From a virus: 64,000 bases of DNA. The notes below the pieces were generated by a model. That model was not told the origin of the DNA. It worked only from the letters and a program-made list of their open reading frames with translations, and did no database searches. Position numbers and translations under genes: made by a program. Below are positions 1 through 7,064 of this stretch, piece by piece. How positions within the stretch are numbered: the first letter of the stretch is position 1; every line of letters begins with the position of its first letter. The stretch lies in the IMG/VR virus record IMGVR_UViG_3300043777_000173, positions 1 to 64,000 of that record. One strand, 5' to 3'.

Positions 1-20
1 AACCGTAAAAACAATCAATA

Positions 21-117
21 CGACCCCGACCCCGACCCCAACCCCGACCCCGACCTCGACCACGACCACGACCCCGACCCCGACCTCGACCACGACCTCG
101 ACCTCGACCACGACCAT
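21..117. repeat. Hexanucleotide tandem repeat (GACCNC)n
   Basis: About sixteen degenerate 6-bp units alternate GACCCC, GACCTC and GACCAC. On the minus strand an ATG near 119 opens a frame of alternating Val with Glu/Gly/Val that runs off the window. It lies just downstream of a leftward gene. It may be a low-complexity coding tail, a slippage-prone spacer or an assembly-edge artefact; nothing here decides. Confidence 0.8.
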
Positions 118-133
118 CTTTTATGTCGCGATC

Positions 134-400
134 TCACTTCGTCACCCCAAACGCCTCGATTGCAGGAGTCCTCACATAAAACGTTTTTGTATGCAGCTTC
201 TGCTCATCCTTGAATCCCTTCGTGTTCCAAGGTCCTGTTTCATAAACAATCGCGGGGTCTTCTAACTCCACAAACTCTGTGTTCACGCCAGTCAACTTCC
301 CGGTATAGAAGTAATTGGCGCACATAAGCAGAACTCGTTCGCCCATCAGCGACAATAAGCCTGCTCCTTCGACCTCGGTGGTAGTTACGAGTTTCTTCAT
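134..400 (-). CDS. Small SH3/LSm-like phage protein
   Basis: 88 aa, start preceded by GGAGG seven bases upstream. The pattern GERVLLMC, a short YFYTGKL strand, then FVELEDPAIVYETG resembles small beta-barrel (LSm/SH3-like) phage accessory proteins of unknown role. It is the last complete gene of the left leftward cluster. Function unknown; the fold is a guess from strand pattern. Confidence 0.7.
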   Translation of the reverse strand: MKKLVTTTEVEGAGLLSLMGERVLLMCANYFYTGKLTGVNTEFVELEDPAIVYETGPWNTKGFKDEQKLHTKTFYVRTPAIEAFGVTK

Positions 401-446
401 GTAGCCTCCAAGGATCGAGGCAGCAGGCTGCCTCTCACCTTCGGTG

Positions 447-533
447 CTACTCCTGATTGCCGTCCGGTTCCTGTGCCGGAACCTGCTCTTGCTCTGGCTG
501 TTCCTCTTCGTTCACGATCCGATCATAGAACAT
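447..533 (-). CDS. Acidic 28-residue protein
   Basis: An AAAGGAG ribosome site lies seven bases before the ATG, which is why this short frame is called. The product is 28 aa and strongly acidic (runs of Glu and Gln, including NEEEQPEQEQ). No fold or family recognised. It sits between two other leftward small genes. Confidence 0.55.
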   Translation of the reverse strand: MFYDRIVNEEEQPEQEQVPAQEPDGNQE

Positions 534-671
534 GGTGGTTCTCCTTTGAGTTGAATTGGTTGGAGCACTTCAGCGATTACTCGCCGTGTCAAGGGTTGGG
601 CAGTCCGCGTTCAGCCGAAGCCTACTAGCCGCTTCACATCCTATGCCCCACGAGACACTCAACTTCGATTC

Positions 672-932
672 CTACCACCGACGTCTTACAGCCGGCGCTT
701 GGTTGCCCGCCGGAGCCGCTGGGATTTCATCTTCGTCGGCCTCGTTCAAGTCCACGTTCTGTTTCAAGCGCCAAGGGAGTGGTGTCAAAATCTCCCCGTG
801 CTTCTTGGTCTTGAAGGAAATGGTTCCGTTCCCGTGGTCACGGAATTCCTTAATCCCTTTATATGTGCAGCAGTTGCTGCTCGCCTCGACGCCATCACCT
901 GGGTAATACAACGTGATCATGTCACCCAACAT
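672..932 (-). CDS. Hypothetical protein, 86 aa
   Basis: Start chosen from AGGAG nine bases upstream. The N-terminal half is beta-rich with a Cys pair (NCCTYKG), followed by an acidic and proline/alanine-rich tail ending in Arg residues. No family recognised. It belongs to the leftward cluster of small accessory genes. Confidence 0.65.
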   Translation of the reverse strand: MLGDMITLYYPGDGVEASSNCCTYKGIKEFRDHGNGTISFKTKKHGEILTPLPWRLKQNVDLNEADEDEIPAAPAGNQAPAVRRRW

Positions 933-983
933 TGTGTGTTCTCCTAGAGGCTGATTGCCTCACAAGTAAGTCCCCTCGGGGGC

Positions 984-1142
984 CTACTTGCGCGATAATC
1001 CGCCGTCCATCACAATGTACTGCGTGGTCCTCGTTGCATAAACCCGCGCCTCGTTGCGAAGCAATGCCTCTTGCACCTCGCGGTCAAGCCACTGGTTGTT
1101 CACCACGTTGTGTGTCTCGATCTCGATTCGCTTTGGTTTCAT
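984..1142 (-). CDS. Hypothetical protein, 52 aa
   Basis: ATG lies four bases after the hairpin repeat at 1146-1168, whose GGGGTTAG is the only purine-rich stretch that could serve as ribosome site. The product is 52 aa, charged (MKPKRIEIETHNVVNN) and probably helical. No family recognised. This is one of several genes whose initiation region is supplied by the dispersed repeat. Confidence 0.6.
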   Translation of the reverse strand: MKPKRIEIETHNVVNNQWLDREVQEALLRNEARVYATRTTQYIVMDGGLSRK

Positions 1143-1145
1143 AGC

Positions 1146-1168
1146 CTAACCCCGTTCTATGCGAGGAG
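1146..1168 (-). repeat. Dispersed hairpin repeat, copy 1
   Basis: On the minus strand it reads CTCCTCG, loop CATAGAA, CGGGGTTAG. The stem is CCTCG/CGGGG with one G-U. It lies between the 44-aa membrane gene and the 52-aa gene, in sense orientation to transcription. Confidence 0.9.
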
Positions 1169-1169
1169 A

Positions 1170-1304
1170 TTATTTGGTTAAATAGGCCAACGCCCACAGG
1201 GTGGCAGCAAAGGCCCAAATCGCGGAGTTTCTATTCCTGTCGGCAAGAGAAACTCCAACCCCCAAAAGCCCACAAACAATCCCTAACATCGCAATTAACT
1301 GCAT
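1170..1304 (-). CDS. Small two-helix membrane protein, 44 aa
   Basis: GGAGG sits six bases before the ATG (GGAGGTGATAT, ATG). Two hydrophobic segments (about residues 2-20 and 28-42) flank a short polar loop ADRNRNS, giving a hairpin membrane protein. It follows a 24-aa hydrophobic ORF and precedes hairpin repeat copy 1. Holin-like in size and topology, but nothing else supports a lysis role. Confidence 0.65.
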   Translation of the reverse strand: MQLIAMLGIVCGLLGVGVSLADRNRNSAIWAFAATLWALAYLTK

Positions 1305-1307
1305 ATA

Positions 1308-1382
1308 TCACCTCCAAAACCACCACGCCCAAAATGCCACCTTGCAAGCCAATATCGCCGCGAGTTGGAAGAGGCGCTTCAT
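1308..1382 (-). CDS. 24-residue hydrophobic peptide
   Basis: ATG overlaps the TGA of the gene before it (ATGA). The peptide is MKRLF followed by a hydrophobic stretch rich in Ala and Trp (AFWAWWFWR). It could be a tiny membrane peptide or merely a coupling frame that brings ribosomes to the next gene, whose ribosome site lies within its last codons. Confidence 0.45.
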   Translation of the reverse strand: MKRLFQLAAILACKVAFWAWWFWR

Positions 1383-1564
1383 TTGCCACACGACATGATA
1401 ACCATGTCACCAATCTTGCGCCCAGTAGGATCAGCACCATTCAGGCAGCTAATTCCCACTTGCGTCGTTGTCAAGCGAGTGATTTTGTAGATTGGCTTTG
1501 GCCTGTCGGCTGCTGCATCACACATCGCACAGAAAAGGATCATTACCGCGACAATATGTTTCAT
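1379..1564 (-). CDS. Small exported protein, 61 aa
   Basis: The N-terminus MKHIVAVMILFCAMC is a typical Sec signal followed by a short mature part with two more cysteines. A lipobox-like FCAMC makes lipoprotein processing possible. The ATG overlaps the previous gene's stop. Function unknown; small exported proteins in this position can affect the host envelope, but that is inference. Confidence 0.6.
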   Translation of the reverse strand: MKHIVAVMILFCAMCDAAADRPKPIYKITRLTTTQVGISCLNGADPTGRKIGDMVIMSCGK

Positions 1565-2022
1565 AACTGTGTGCTCCCCTTCGAGATTTCCTTCCTGCTG
1601 GCATATTGATACGTGGTCTTACGTCCAACCATCAACACTCGCGTGTCGAAGCCTTGGTGACGAGCGTGCATATATGCGTCGTACCCACCAATATCGAGCC
1701 ACCGCTCATCTGTGGCCTCGGACTTCTTGCGATTCTCTGCGCGCGCTTGGCCAGCAAAGAATTTGGCCGCCCTGAGCCGTAGATCGAGTTTCGTTTTCGC
1801 TTTGTCAAGAGCGTGTAATAGTTGCCTACACTCATACCAGCCAATCCTCCAGTCCAAGGGGACACCCGGCTCCTGCCCACCCAGGTATGTCATCAACAGT
1901 CGCTTGTCGGCCTCTTCCACTATCTCAAGTATTGCATCATGCTCATCCTGTGATCGACATGGAGCATTGGCCGCTATGTCTAGGGCTATCTCTGCGCTGT
2001 CTATGGACGAGTGTTCAATCAC
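1561..2022 (-). CDS. Hypothetical protein, 153 aa
   Basis: Start placed at GTG 2022: GGGGAGG lies five bases upstream and the GTG overlaps the TGA of the preceding gene (GTGA). A longer start at GTG 2040 is possible. The protein is mostly helical, with acidic N-terminal and basic central parts (DKAKTKLDLRLRAAKFF). No family recognised. Confidence 0.65.
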   Translation of the reverse strand: MIEHSSIDSAEIALDIAANAPCRSQDEHDAILEIVEEADKRLLMTYLGGQEPGVPLDWRIGWYECRQLLHALDKAKTKLDLRLRAAKFFAGQARAENRKKSEATDERWLDIGGYDAYMHARHQGFDTRVLMVGRKTTYQYASRKEISKGSTQL

Positions 2023-2207
2023 ATCATCCTCCCCTGACACACAGCATGTAATATCTCATGCGATGGTAGTTCAGTTACAGGATGTTGGTATTCAATGCCA
2101 TGCGTAGGTATGGACTGTTCGAACAGATAGCCCATAATCCGCAGGTACTTGTCACGCTGTTTTTGTGTGATGAACCAAAGCTCCCCGATCATGTGCGTTT
2201 CAGGCAT
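2019..2207 (-). CDS. Hypothetical protein, 62 aa
   Basis: GGAGG stands a few bases before the ATG and the frame overlaps its neighbours on both sides by a few bases, the usual coupled arrangement here. It contains HEILHAV and several His residues but no complete HExxH. No family recognised. Confidence 0.65.
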   Translation of the reverse strand: MPETHMIGELWFITQKQRDKYLRIMGYLFEQSIPTHGIEYQHPVTELPSHEILHAVCQGRMM

Positions 2208-2376
2208 GGTCCACCTCCAAGGTGAAATCCATGAGTCGCGTGTTCTTGATCTGCATTCGTTGTCGCACAGGTAGGCAATTGAAGTGTATTACAACTGCCA
2301 TCTGTGCCACATCAGAGCTAACCGTGCCAACGCCTACTCGCTCTCCGCACACTACGCACGTTGCGTTGTATTCCAT
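2200..2376 (-). CDS. Small zinc-finger-like protein, 57 aa
   Basis: Start taken at the ATG with GGAGG eight bases upstream rather than the TTG five codons earlier, which would overlap that site. CVVC near residue 7 and HFNC near residue 31 make a plausible CxxC...HxxC zinc-binding set. Role unknown. Confidence 0.6.
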   Translation of the reverse strand: MEYNATCVVCGERVGVGTVSSDVAQMAVVIHFNCLPVRQRMQIKNTRLMDFTLEVDHA

Positions 2377-2437
2377 GCTGGTAGCCTCCAAGCACAGGCT
2401 GGGGAGTCACCGCTGATCCCCAGCCCTAGCCTCGACG

Positions 2438-2890
2438 CTACTGCAAGCCCATAATCAGCTTCAGCTCATCCCTGGTCACGGTACCCACTCGGTCGTAGGT
2501 ACTCTTGATCGTGGCCAGCTTGACTGCATTCTCGATGTCCGCGTTTTCTTTCATCTTCGCGATGGCATAGTCTAGCGCCGCCACATCGTTGGCTGCCAGC
2601 TTGTAGCCATCCTGCTCCACGGCCTTACTCGCCTTGTCCTTGGCAGCTTTCGGCCCCCACAAGTTAACCGACCAACTGAACATCAATCGGCCAGCGGGAC
2701 TATCGTCGTCATTCGTCAACTCGGTGTTGAACGTGTCCTGCCCCAGTGTCAGGTTCTCCCCCCTGCCTTGGTAGAACTCCTGTCTACGTTCCGGGTCGAG
2801 CAGCGTAGGCAGTACATGGTTGAGTAACTGTTCTCGAATCGCATCGACGACCGGGAGTTTTCCAGCCTTGCTTGCTAGCGTTAGCTTCAT
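2438..2890 (-). CDS. Hypothetical protein, 150 aa
   Basis: ATG with AGGAG nine bases upstream. Helical, charged protein; the C-terminal half (DVAALDYAIAKMKE onward) suggests a helical bundle and the middle holds a beta stretch around LMFSWSVNLWG. It is the first gene after the structured leader and the largest well-initiated gene of the left cluster. Family not recognised. Confidence 0.7.
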   Translation of the reverse strand: MKLTLASKAGKLPVVDAIREQLLNHVLPTLLDPERRQEFYQGRGENLTLGQDTFNTELTNDDDSPAGRLMFSWSVNLWGPKAAKDKASKAVEQDGYKLAANDVAALDYAIAKMKENADIENAVKLATIKSTYDRVGTVTRDELKLIMGLQ

Positions 2891-3260
2891 TGGTGGTTCT
2901 CTCCTACGGGGAACATCAGGGCACGGCTTAGTGTGTTAATTCACGTCTTAGTCCGTGTCCCGATGCGTGGCTTTGCCACATATCCCGCCTTGGCATCAAG
3001 CCTGCCAAGGCGATACATGTTCCCGTCGGGTTGAACTGGCCCAAGTCTAGCACAGGTTAGTGTCCGGTAGAGCTATGCAAGCCTCTGACACGGCGTAAGT
3101 GCTTGTCGCAGTAGCACTAGGGCCAGCAACCGCCACTGCAAAGTGCAACCGGGCTGCCACAAGCGCAACCCCTTTGTTTTCAGCATTGGCCCCAAACGTG
3201 CAGGTTTCAATTCGAGGCGTCTCAATGTGAGATTGGCGTCTCAAAGTGAGACAGCCGGCC
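2891..3260 (-). ncRNA. Structured leader of the left gene cluster
   Basis: No convincing gene. On the minus strand it carries an imperfect inverted repeat (2920-2932 with 2948-2962), a GTGGC/GCCAC hairpin with three-base loop (2968-2980), a perfect 10-bp hairpin CGCCTTGGCA with seven-base loop (2987-3013), and two tandem small hairpins (3219-3252). This density suggests a folded 5' leader or a small RNA. A 65-codon frame at 3047-3244 has no ribosome site and is not called. Confidence 0.5.
3216..3252. repeat. Tandem 19-bp repeat forming two hairpins
   Basis: GGCGTCTCAATGTGAGATT and GGCGTCTCAAAGTGAGACA follow each other with a 19-bp period. Each contains an inverted repeat (TCTCA/TGAGA and GTCTCA/TGAGAC) with a three-base loop. 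As DNA they look like paired operator half-sites or iterons; as RNA they would be two adjacent tight hairpins. Confidence 0.65.
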
Positions 3261-3361
3261 GCCCGGTCCCCTATGTTGTTGGGCGCGGGAGGTTTAAGCT
3301 ATCGTCATCGAGGGTGGCCGCGATGAATCATGGGACCCGCCGGCCTAAAAATTGACCATTT

Positions 3362-3390
3362 TTGAGCATTATAAATGAATTCTATATAAT
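3362..3390 (+). promoter_or_regulatory. Sigma70-type promoter, rightward
   Basis: TTGAGC, 17 bp, TATAAT in an AT-rich stretch is close to consensus for a housekeeping sigma factor. It points rightward, against the leftward gene at 3452-3646, so it would give antisense RNA to that gene or reach the small rightward frame starting at 3454. A perfect 10-bp hairpin follows directly. Confidence 0.45.
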
Positions 3391-3399
3391 ATAAACTCA

Positions 3400-3426
3400 A
3401 ATAGCCTAGTTTTGAGCTAGGCTATT
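3400..3426 (-). terminator. Hairpin, probable terminator of the leftward gene
   Basis: AATAGCCTAG pairs perfectly with CTAGGCTATT around a seven-base loop. On the minus strand the stem is followed by a moderately T-rich run (TTTGAGTTTATATT), consistent with intrinsic termination of the transcript carrying 3452-3646. Confidence 0.5.
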
Positions 3427-3451
3427 GAAAATACAGGAAATTGGTAATATA

Positions 3452-3646
3452 TTACATGTCGGCCTCCGAAGGAGGTTTCAAGGCGTTTTGGAGGTCCGAA
3501 AGGGAGGTTCGACGATATTTCCTGGATTCATATTCCTTTTGGGCCGCCGCAACGAGATTCTTATATTCGGCCGGGAAATACGTCTTGACATAGAGGTGGC
3601 ACTTGGTTGAGATGCGATTATAAACGGCAGATTCAGTATTTGTCAC
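3452..3646 (-). CDS. Small basic protein, 64 aa
   Basis: GTG start with a GGGGG stretch upstream; in-frame TGA further upstream rules out a longer form. The product is Tyr- and Lys-rich (YVKTYFPAEYKNLV). It is the first frame downstream of phage promoter copy 2. A 45-codon rightward frame (3454-3591) overlaps it fully on the other strand, so only one may be real. Confidence 0.5.
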   Translation of the reverse strand: MTNTESAVYNRISTKCHLYVKTYFPAEYKNLVAAAQKEYESRKYRRTSLSDLQNALKPPSEADM

Positions 3647-3711
3647 GGAACCCCCAGCGGATTTGAATCCAGCAAACAGCGATCATAAAGAGCAAAATGA
3701 ATGTCATATTG

Positions 3712-3742
3712 GTTTAGACCCTCGGATATTCTATTATATTAC
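3712..3742 (-). promoter_or_regulatory. Phage ECF-type promoter, copy 2
   Basis: On the minus strand: GTAATAT, 17 bp, TCTAAAC. Drives the left cluster beginning at 3646. It is back to back with copy 1 (3877-3907), forming a divergent control region. Confidence 0.8.
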
Positions 3743-3745
3743 ATT

Positions 3746-3860
3746 ACGTCTCACTTGTCACGGGGGTTACGTAAAACAACAGCCACACAAGAAGAGAGAG
3801 AGACGTATTATAAGAGAGATATATGATAGATATATTATTAATAAAACCTAATTCCTAAAA
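3746..3860. repeat. Non-coding segment duplicated at 54.95-55.05 kb
   Basis: Shares with 54951-55048 the ordered blocks CTTGTCACGGGG, a GAGAGAGAC(A/G)TATTAT run, GATAGATAT and AAAACCTAATTCCT, with an inverted GTCTC/GAGAC pair in each. It lies between two divergent promoters. A replication, partition or regulatory element is possible. Confidence 0.6.
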
Positions 3861-3876
3861 TAATTCCGAAATTCCT

Positions 3877-3907
3877 GTAATATGACCGGAGGAGCGAGGG
3901 TCTAAAC
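3877..3907 (+). promoter_or_regulatory. Phage ECF-type promoter, copy 1
   Basis: GTAATAT, 17 bp, TCTAAAC, followed by TAGTG. Transcription would begin about 110 bases before the terminase small subunit gene and would serve the rightward morphogenesis operon. Confidence 0.85.
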
Positions 3908-4020
3908 TAGTGCAAAGCACTATAGGGAAGAACTGGGGAAATCCGGGTAACCCAGCGAACCTCTTCCTTGGGACCTAATCAGTCCGAGATGGCACCTGGA
4001 GAGCAAACCCGGTACCCTTA
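3908..4020 (+). promoter_or_regulatory. Structured leader before terminase
   Basis: Between promoter copy 1 and the terminase gene there is no frame but clear pairing: GGAAGA with TCTTCC enclosing CTGGG/CCCAG, and a distal stem GGCACC...GGTACC just before the start codon, whose 3' arm covers the place where a ribosome site would sit. The same DNA could hold a packaging (cos/pac) site, common next to terminase. Confidence 0.5.
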
Positions 4021-4494
4021 ATGTCCAAAGGTCCCTGGAATCCGCTATACTGTCCAGCTTGGTTTGTCCAGGCTGCGGAGGTCATGGTCCGGACACAATG
4101 CAGTTTGAAGCAAGCCGCCTTGGAAATAGGGCATCCACTCGACGGGGATGAGGCAGATAAGGTTTCGAGGCGGCGAGATTTCCAAGAAATCCTTCGCGTC
4201 GAGAAGAATAAGTATTACGCAGGAGTAGCCAATGATCCTAGTAGGACCAAATCGGTCGTACTTGGGCAGATGTGGGTCCTAGCCGATAGATTGATTGCGG
4301 AGGGGGAATTTGAAAAAGCTGCGGGAGTTCTTGACAAGCTTTCAAAAATGGAAGGCTGGTCTGGAAACGAAGGAAACATCAACATCTTCTCCGGTCTCAC
4401 TGACAGAGATATCCGTGAAGCCCGAGAGCGAATTGCAAAAGGCACTTCAAAACAACTTAATATTCGCCCAGAACCTGTGGCCGACGCAAACTAA
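4021..4494 (+). CDS. terS: Terminase small subunit-like protein
   Basis: 157 aa immediately upstream of the large terminase. The N-terminal part (QCSLKQAALEIGHP) fits a helix-turn-helix DNA-binding region, followed by a helical segment and a region ending FSGLTDRDIREARERI. Small terminase subunits bind the packaging site and regulate the large subunit. The call rests mainly on position, length and the likely HTH. No strong ribosome site; a stem covers the start region. Confidence 0.7.
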   Translation: MSKGPWNPLYCPAWFVQAAEVMVRTQCSLKQAALEIGHPLDGDEADKVSRRRDFQEILRVEKNKYYAGVANDPSRTKSVVLGQMWVLADRLIAEGEFEKAAGVLDKLSKMEGWSGNEGNINIFSGLTDRDIREARERIAKGTSKQLNIRPEPVADAN

Positions 4495-4535
4495 CGAGGA
4501 CTACGTTCAGGCAGAGGACGTAATCTCAGGGAAGC

Positions 4536-6059
4536 ATGTCAACAAGTAACCCCGAATTTGCGATCGAGCAGCTCAAACGCTTCGACAAAGAGGAGCAGCT
4601 AGCGATCATCGAGGCCCTTGATGATAAGCGGCGCAAAGAAAACTATGTAAAGTATTGGGAGGCCCAGCCCCAACAAGCCCCCCATTTCAAGGAATTCACC
4701 AAGGAACTCAAGATATTCGGGATTCTTGGAGGCAACCGCAGTGGCAAGACTGAAGAGGGAGTCTTTATTGATGTTGCCTGGGCCCTTGGCAAAAAGTATT
4801 TCGAAGGAGAACCTGCCTACGAATACGTCAAGGACCTCCCAATTCCTGAACCACCCAACAATATCTGGATTGTCGGCCTCGATTACGGACTCCTGAAGAA
4901 TGTTATCTGGTCTGAAAAGCTCCGACAAGGACGAGGTCATCCACCCTTACTCCCCCGAGACCCTGACATTGTTAAAAGGGTTGTCGATGGGGAGTTCCAG
5001 GTGTATTTCACGAACGGCTCGATTATTACTGGAAAGTCAGCAGACGCAGGGCGAGACAAGTTTCAGGGAGCCAGTGTCGATCTTGTTCATATAGACGAGG
5101 AATGCGAGGCGGATGTCTTTGACGAGTGTTATCAGCGCACTGCTGATTGCGCTGGCAAGTTACTTCTTACTCTCACACCTCTCACAGATGTTGCATCTGG
5201 GGTTAAAACCCCCTGGGTATTCAACCTGTATGAGGATATGCTCCGGGGTCAGAAGGATATTAAGTTCGTAAAACTAAATGTCCTCAAGAACCCCTATGTC
5301 CCCGAGGACGAAAAAGTTCGACTGATCGAGAAATGGAAGGGGAATTTTGAAGAATCCGCTCGTTTATTCGGTGACTTCATCCAGAGGTCAGGGTTGGTGT
5401 ATCCTCTCTGGAAGCGAAGTATCCATGTTATTGAGCCCAAACCTCTCCCTCGACAGTGGCGAAGAATTGTATCTATTGATCCCGCAGCGACCGGCACCAC
5501 AGCCGCAGTTTGGGCGGCTATAGAACCCGGCACCGACGATCTCTATCTCTACAAAGAATACTACGAATCCAATAAAATAGTCTCTGAGCACGCAAAGGAT
5601 ATCTTGGTTCGAAACGGGAGCGACCCAATTGACATCTGGCTCATAGACCCAAAGTGGGGAAGTCAACGCAATGCAGAAACACATCGGACTGGCCAGCAAC
5701 TCTACCGGGAAAATGGAATCCCCGTTAGGCTGGCGGACGTTAACTATGACGATTATGGACTTAACGCTAGTAGGGAGTATATCTCTGCTACTCTTGATAA
5801 GTCCAGCCGCCATCCAAAAGTTTACGTCTTTAATGATCTTAAGAAATTCCAATGGGAAATCGAGAGATATGTTTGGGACTATTATGCCCGAGGCGACCAG
5901 AAAGGTCTCTCGAAGGATAAGCCCCTTAAGCGGAACGACCACCTCATTAATGCCTTTCAATACCTCTGCTGCCTCAAACCCCGAGGCCGAAAGACCGGCG
6001 CTTGGTTGAGAGATGAGGCTTCCCAAAAGCAGGCCGCCGCTTTGAATAGCTATACCTAA
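4536..6059 (+). CDS. terL: Terminase large subunit
   Basis: 507 aa packaging motor. Walker A GGNRSGKT at 65-72 and Walker B VDLVHIDEE at 181-189 form the ATPase; the C-terminal RNase H-like nuclease has acidic residues at D315 (VSIDPAATG), D371 (LIDPKWG) and D468 (RNDHLINAF). It packages DNA into proheads through the portal at 21331 and cuts concatemers. Full length for the family. The stop is followed directly by a hairpin repeat. Confidence 0.97.
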   Translation: MSTSNPEFAIEQLKRFDKEEQLAIIEALDDKRRKENYVKYWEAQPQQAPHFKEFTKELKIFGILGGNRSGKTEEGVFIDVAWALGKKYFEGEPAYEYVKDLPIPEPPNNIWIVGLDYGLLKNVIWSEKLRQGRGHPPLLPRDPDIVKRVVDGEFQVYFTNGSIITGKSADAGRDKFQGASVDLVHIDEECEADVFDECYQRTADCAGKLLLTLTPLTDVASGVKTPWVFNLYEDMLRGQKDIKFVKLNVLKNPYVPEDEKVRLIEKWKGNFEESARLFGDFIQRSGLVYPLWKRSIHVIEPKPLPRQWRRIVSIDPAATGTTAAVWAAIEPGTDDLYLYKEYYESNKIVSEHAKDILVRNGSDPIDIWLIDPKWGSQRNAETHRTGQQLYRENGIPVRLADVNYDDYGLNASREYISATLDKSSRHPKVYVFNDLKKFQWEIERYVWDYYARGDQKGLSKDKPLKRNDHLINAFQYLCCLKPRGRKTGAWLRDEASQKQAAALNSYT

Positions 6060-6083
6060 CCTCCTCGCATAGAACGGGGTTAG
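6060..6083 (+). repeat. Dispersed hairpin repeat, copy 2
   Basis: CCTCCTCG, loop CATAGAA, CGGGGTTAG starts on the base after the terL stop codon, so TAACC can also pair with GGTTA and lengthen the stem. Confidence 0.9.
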
Positions 6084-6098
6084 CAACAGGAGAAAGAT

Positions 6099-6272
6099 AT
6101 GTCAAAATTTGTCCATGGCCTATTGCAGGTGCTAGGCGTGGTGGTTCAGGTGGCAAATGCGGCCTCCGGTGTAGTTCCTGTCAAATATCAGGGACTCGTG
6201 GCTAGTATCGTTGCGGCCATCCAATCCGCCCTAGCGTTGTATAATCATCAAAACCCTCAAGGAGCGAAATGA
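6099..6272 (+). CDS. Small hydrophobic protein, 57 aa
   Basis: AGGAG eight bases before the ATG. The product has an amphipathic to hydrophobic sequence (HGLLQVLGVVVQVANAA, then LVASIVAAIQSALALY). The TGA overlaps the ATG of the lipoprotein gene (ATGA). The pair may act together at the membrane. No family recognised. Confidence 0.65.
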   Translation: MSKFVHGLLQVLGVVVQVANAASGVVPVKYQGLVASIVAAIQSALALYNHQNPQGAK

Positions 6273-6841
6273 AGAAACTACTTTCCGGGGCACTAGCCCT
6301 AATTCTATGTGTCTCGATGGTCGCTTGTACAGTTGATCAAGTCCTAGCAGATATTGAAGTGGTCGTGCAGATTGCGGCCAGCATCGTTCCCGCAGTTGGA
6401 GCGATCTCGCCCGCTGATGCGGCCGTTGTACAAAAGCTTTCTAATGATGCAACCGCTGGCGTCAAGGCCATTCAGGCAGCCTATGATACTTATAAAGCCT
6501 CTGGCGCAGCCACCGACCTCACTAAGTTGCAAGCTGCGATCAATTCCATCCAGACCAATCTTCCCCAGGAATTGGCGGCTGCCCACATCTCCGATCCCAA
6601 GACCGTCGCAACCGTCACGAATTGGTGCAATTTGATTTACTCCACCATCAATGCAATCGTTGTGGCGATTCCGTCGCTGAATCCAGTTCCCGTGGCGGCG
6701 GTTTCCGCTAAGTCTGCCAAGATTCCCGTTGCTTTCCCAACTGCCAAGGTCATCGCGGCTCGTTGGAATAGCGAAGTCTGCCAGGGCGACGAGGCTTGTG
6801 GCAAGCTCGTGAAGGTCAAGAAACACTTTCTCGGTCTCTAA
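6269..6841 (+). CDS. Predicted lipoprotein, 190 aa
   Basis: Signal peptide with lipobox (CVSMVAC, Cys20) followed by a helical, Ala-rich mature domain; two late cysteines (EVCQGDEAC) could form a disulfide. Expected to be anchored in the host envelope. Lipoproteins next to structural genes sometimes block superinfection, but that role is only inferred. Translationally coupled to the 57-aa protein. Confidence 0.75.
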   Translation: MKKLLSGALALILCVSMVACTVDQVLADIEVVVQIAASIVPAVGAISPADAAVVQKLSNDATAGVKAIQAAYDTYKASGAATDLTKLQAAINSIQTNLPQELAAAHISDPKTVATVTNWCNLIYSTINAIVVAIPSLNPVPVAAVSAKSAKIPVAFPTAKVIAARWNSEVCQGDEACGKLVKVKKHFLGL

Positions 6842-7021
6842 TTGAACGTCAAGCAAATCCTCGATCGCGGGGTTCAGGAAACTCAATTCAAAGACGAGTC
6901 TTTTTCGTATACCGGGCTCCGCGATTTCAAAGAGGAACGGCCAGAAATTTTAAAACTCGGGCCTAAAACCCAAGTATCTCGACCACGTACGAAGGTCTCC
7001 CAAAACAATTCGTACACATAG
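6842..7021 (+). CDS. Possible 59-aa protein (TTG start)
   Basis: An open frame starts with TTG directly after the lipoprotein stop. The product is basic and polar with a balanced composition (QILDRGVQETQFKDESF). No ribosome site visible, so it would rely on reinitiation. Family not recognised. Confidence 0.4.
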   Translation: MNVKQILDRGVQETQFKDESFSYTGLRDFKEERPEILKLGPKTQVSRPRTKVSQNNSYT

Positions 7022-7038
7022 TTGTAGAATCCCTACAA
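7022..7038 (+). promoter_or_regulatory. Small hairpin before the 126-aa gene
   Basis: TTGTAG and CTACAA form a perfect six-bp stem with a five-base loop, followed by an A-rich run and the ribosome site of the next gene. Could be an operator or an RNA-processing/stability hairpin. Confidence 0.4.
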
Positions 7039-7064
7039 TAAAATAAAAATAAAGGACAAACAAC

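Noticed and set aside
1231-1440. 69-codon leftward frame
   Set aside because: Overlaps the signal-peptide gene and both the 24-aa and 44-aa frames, which have coupling or a strong ribosome site.
3047-3244. 65-codon leftward frame
   Set aside because: No ribosome site and it runs through the tandem hairpins; the region is better explained as non-coding.
5388-6086. 232-codon leftward frame opposite terL
   Set aside because: Complete overlap with a well-identified terminase gene; composition is that of an antisense shadow.
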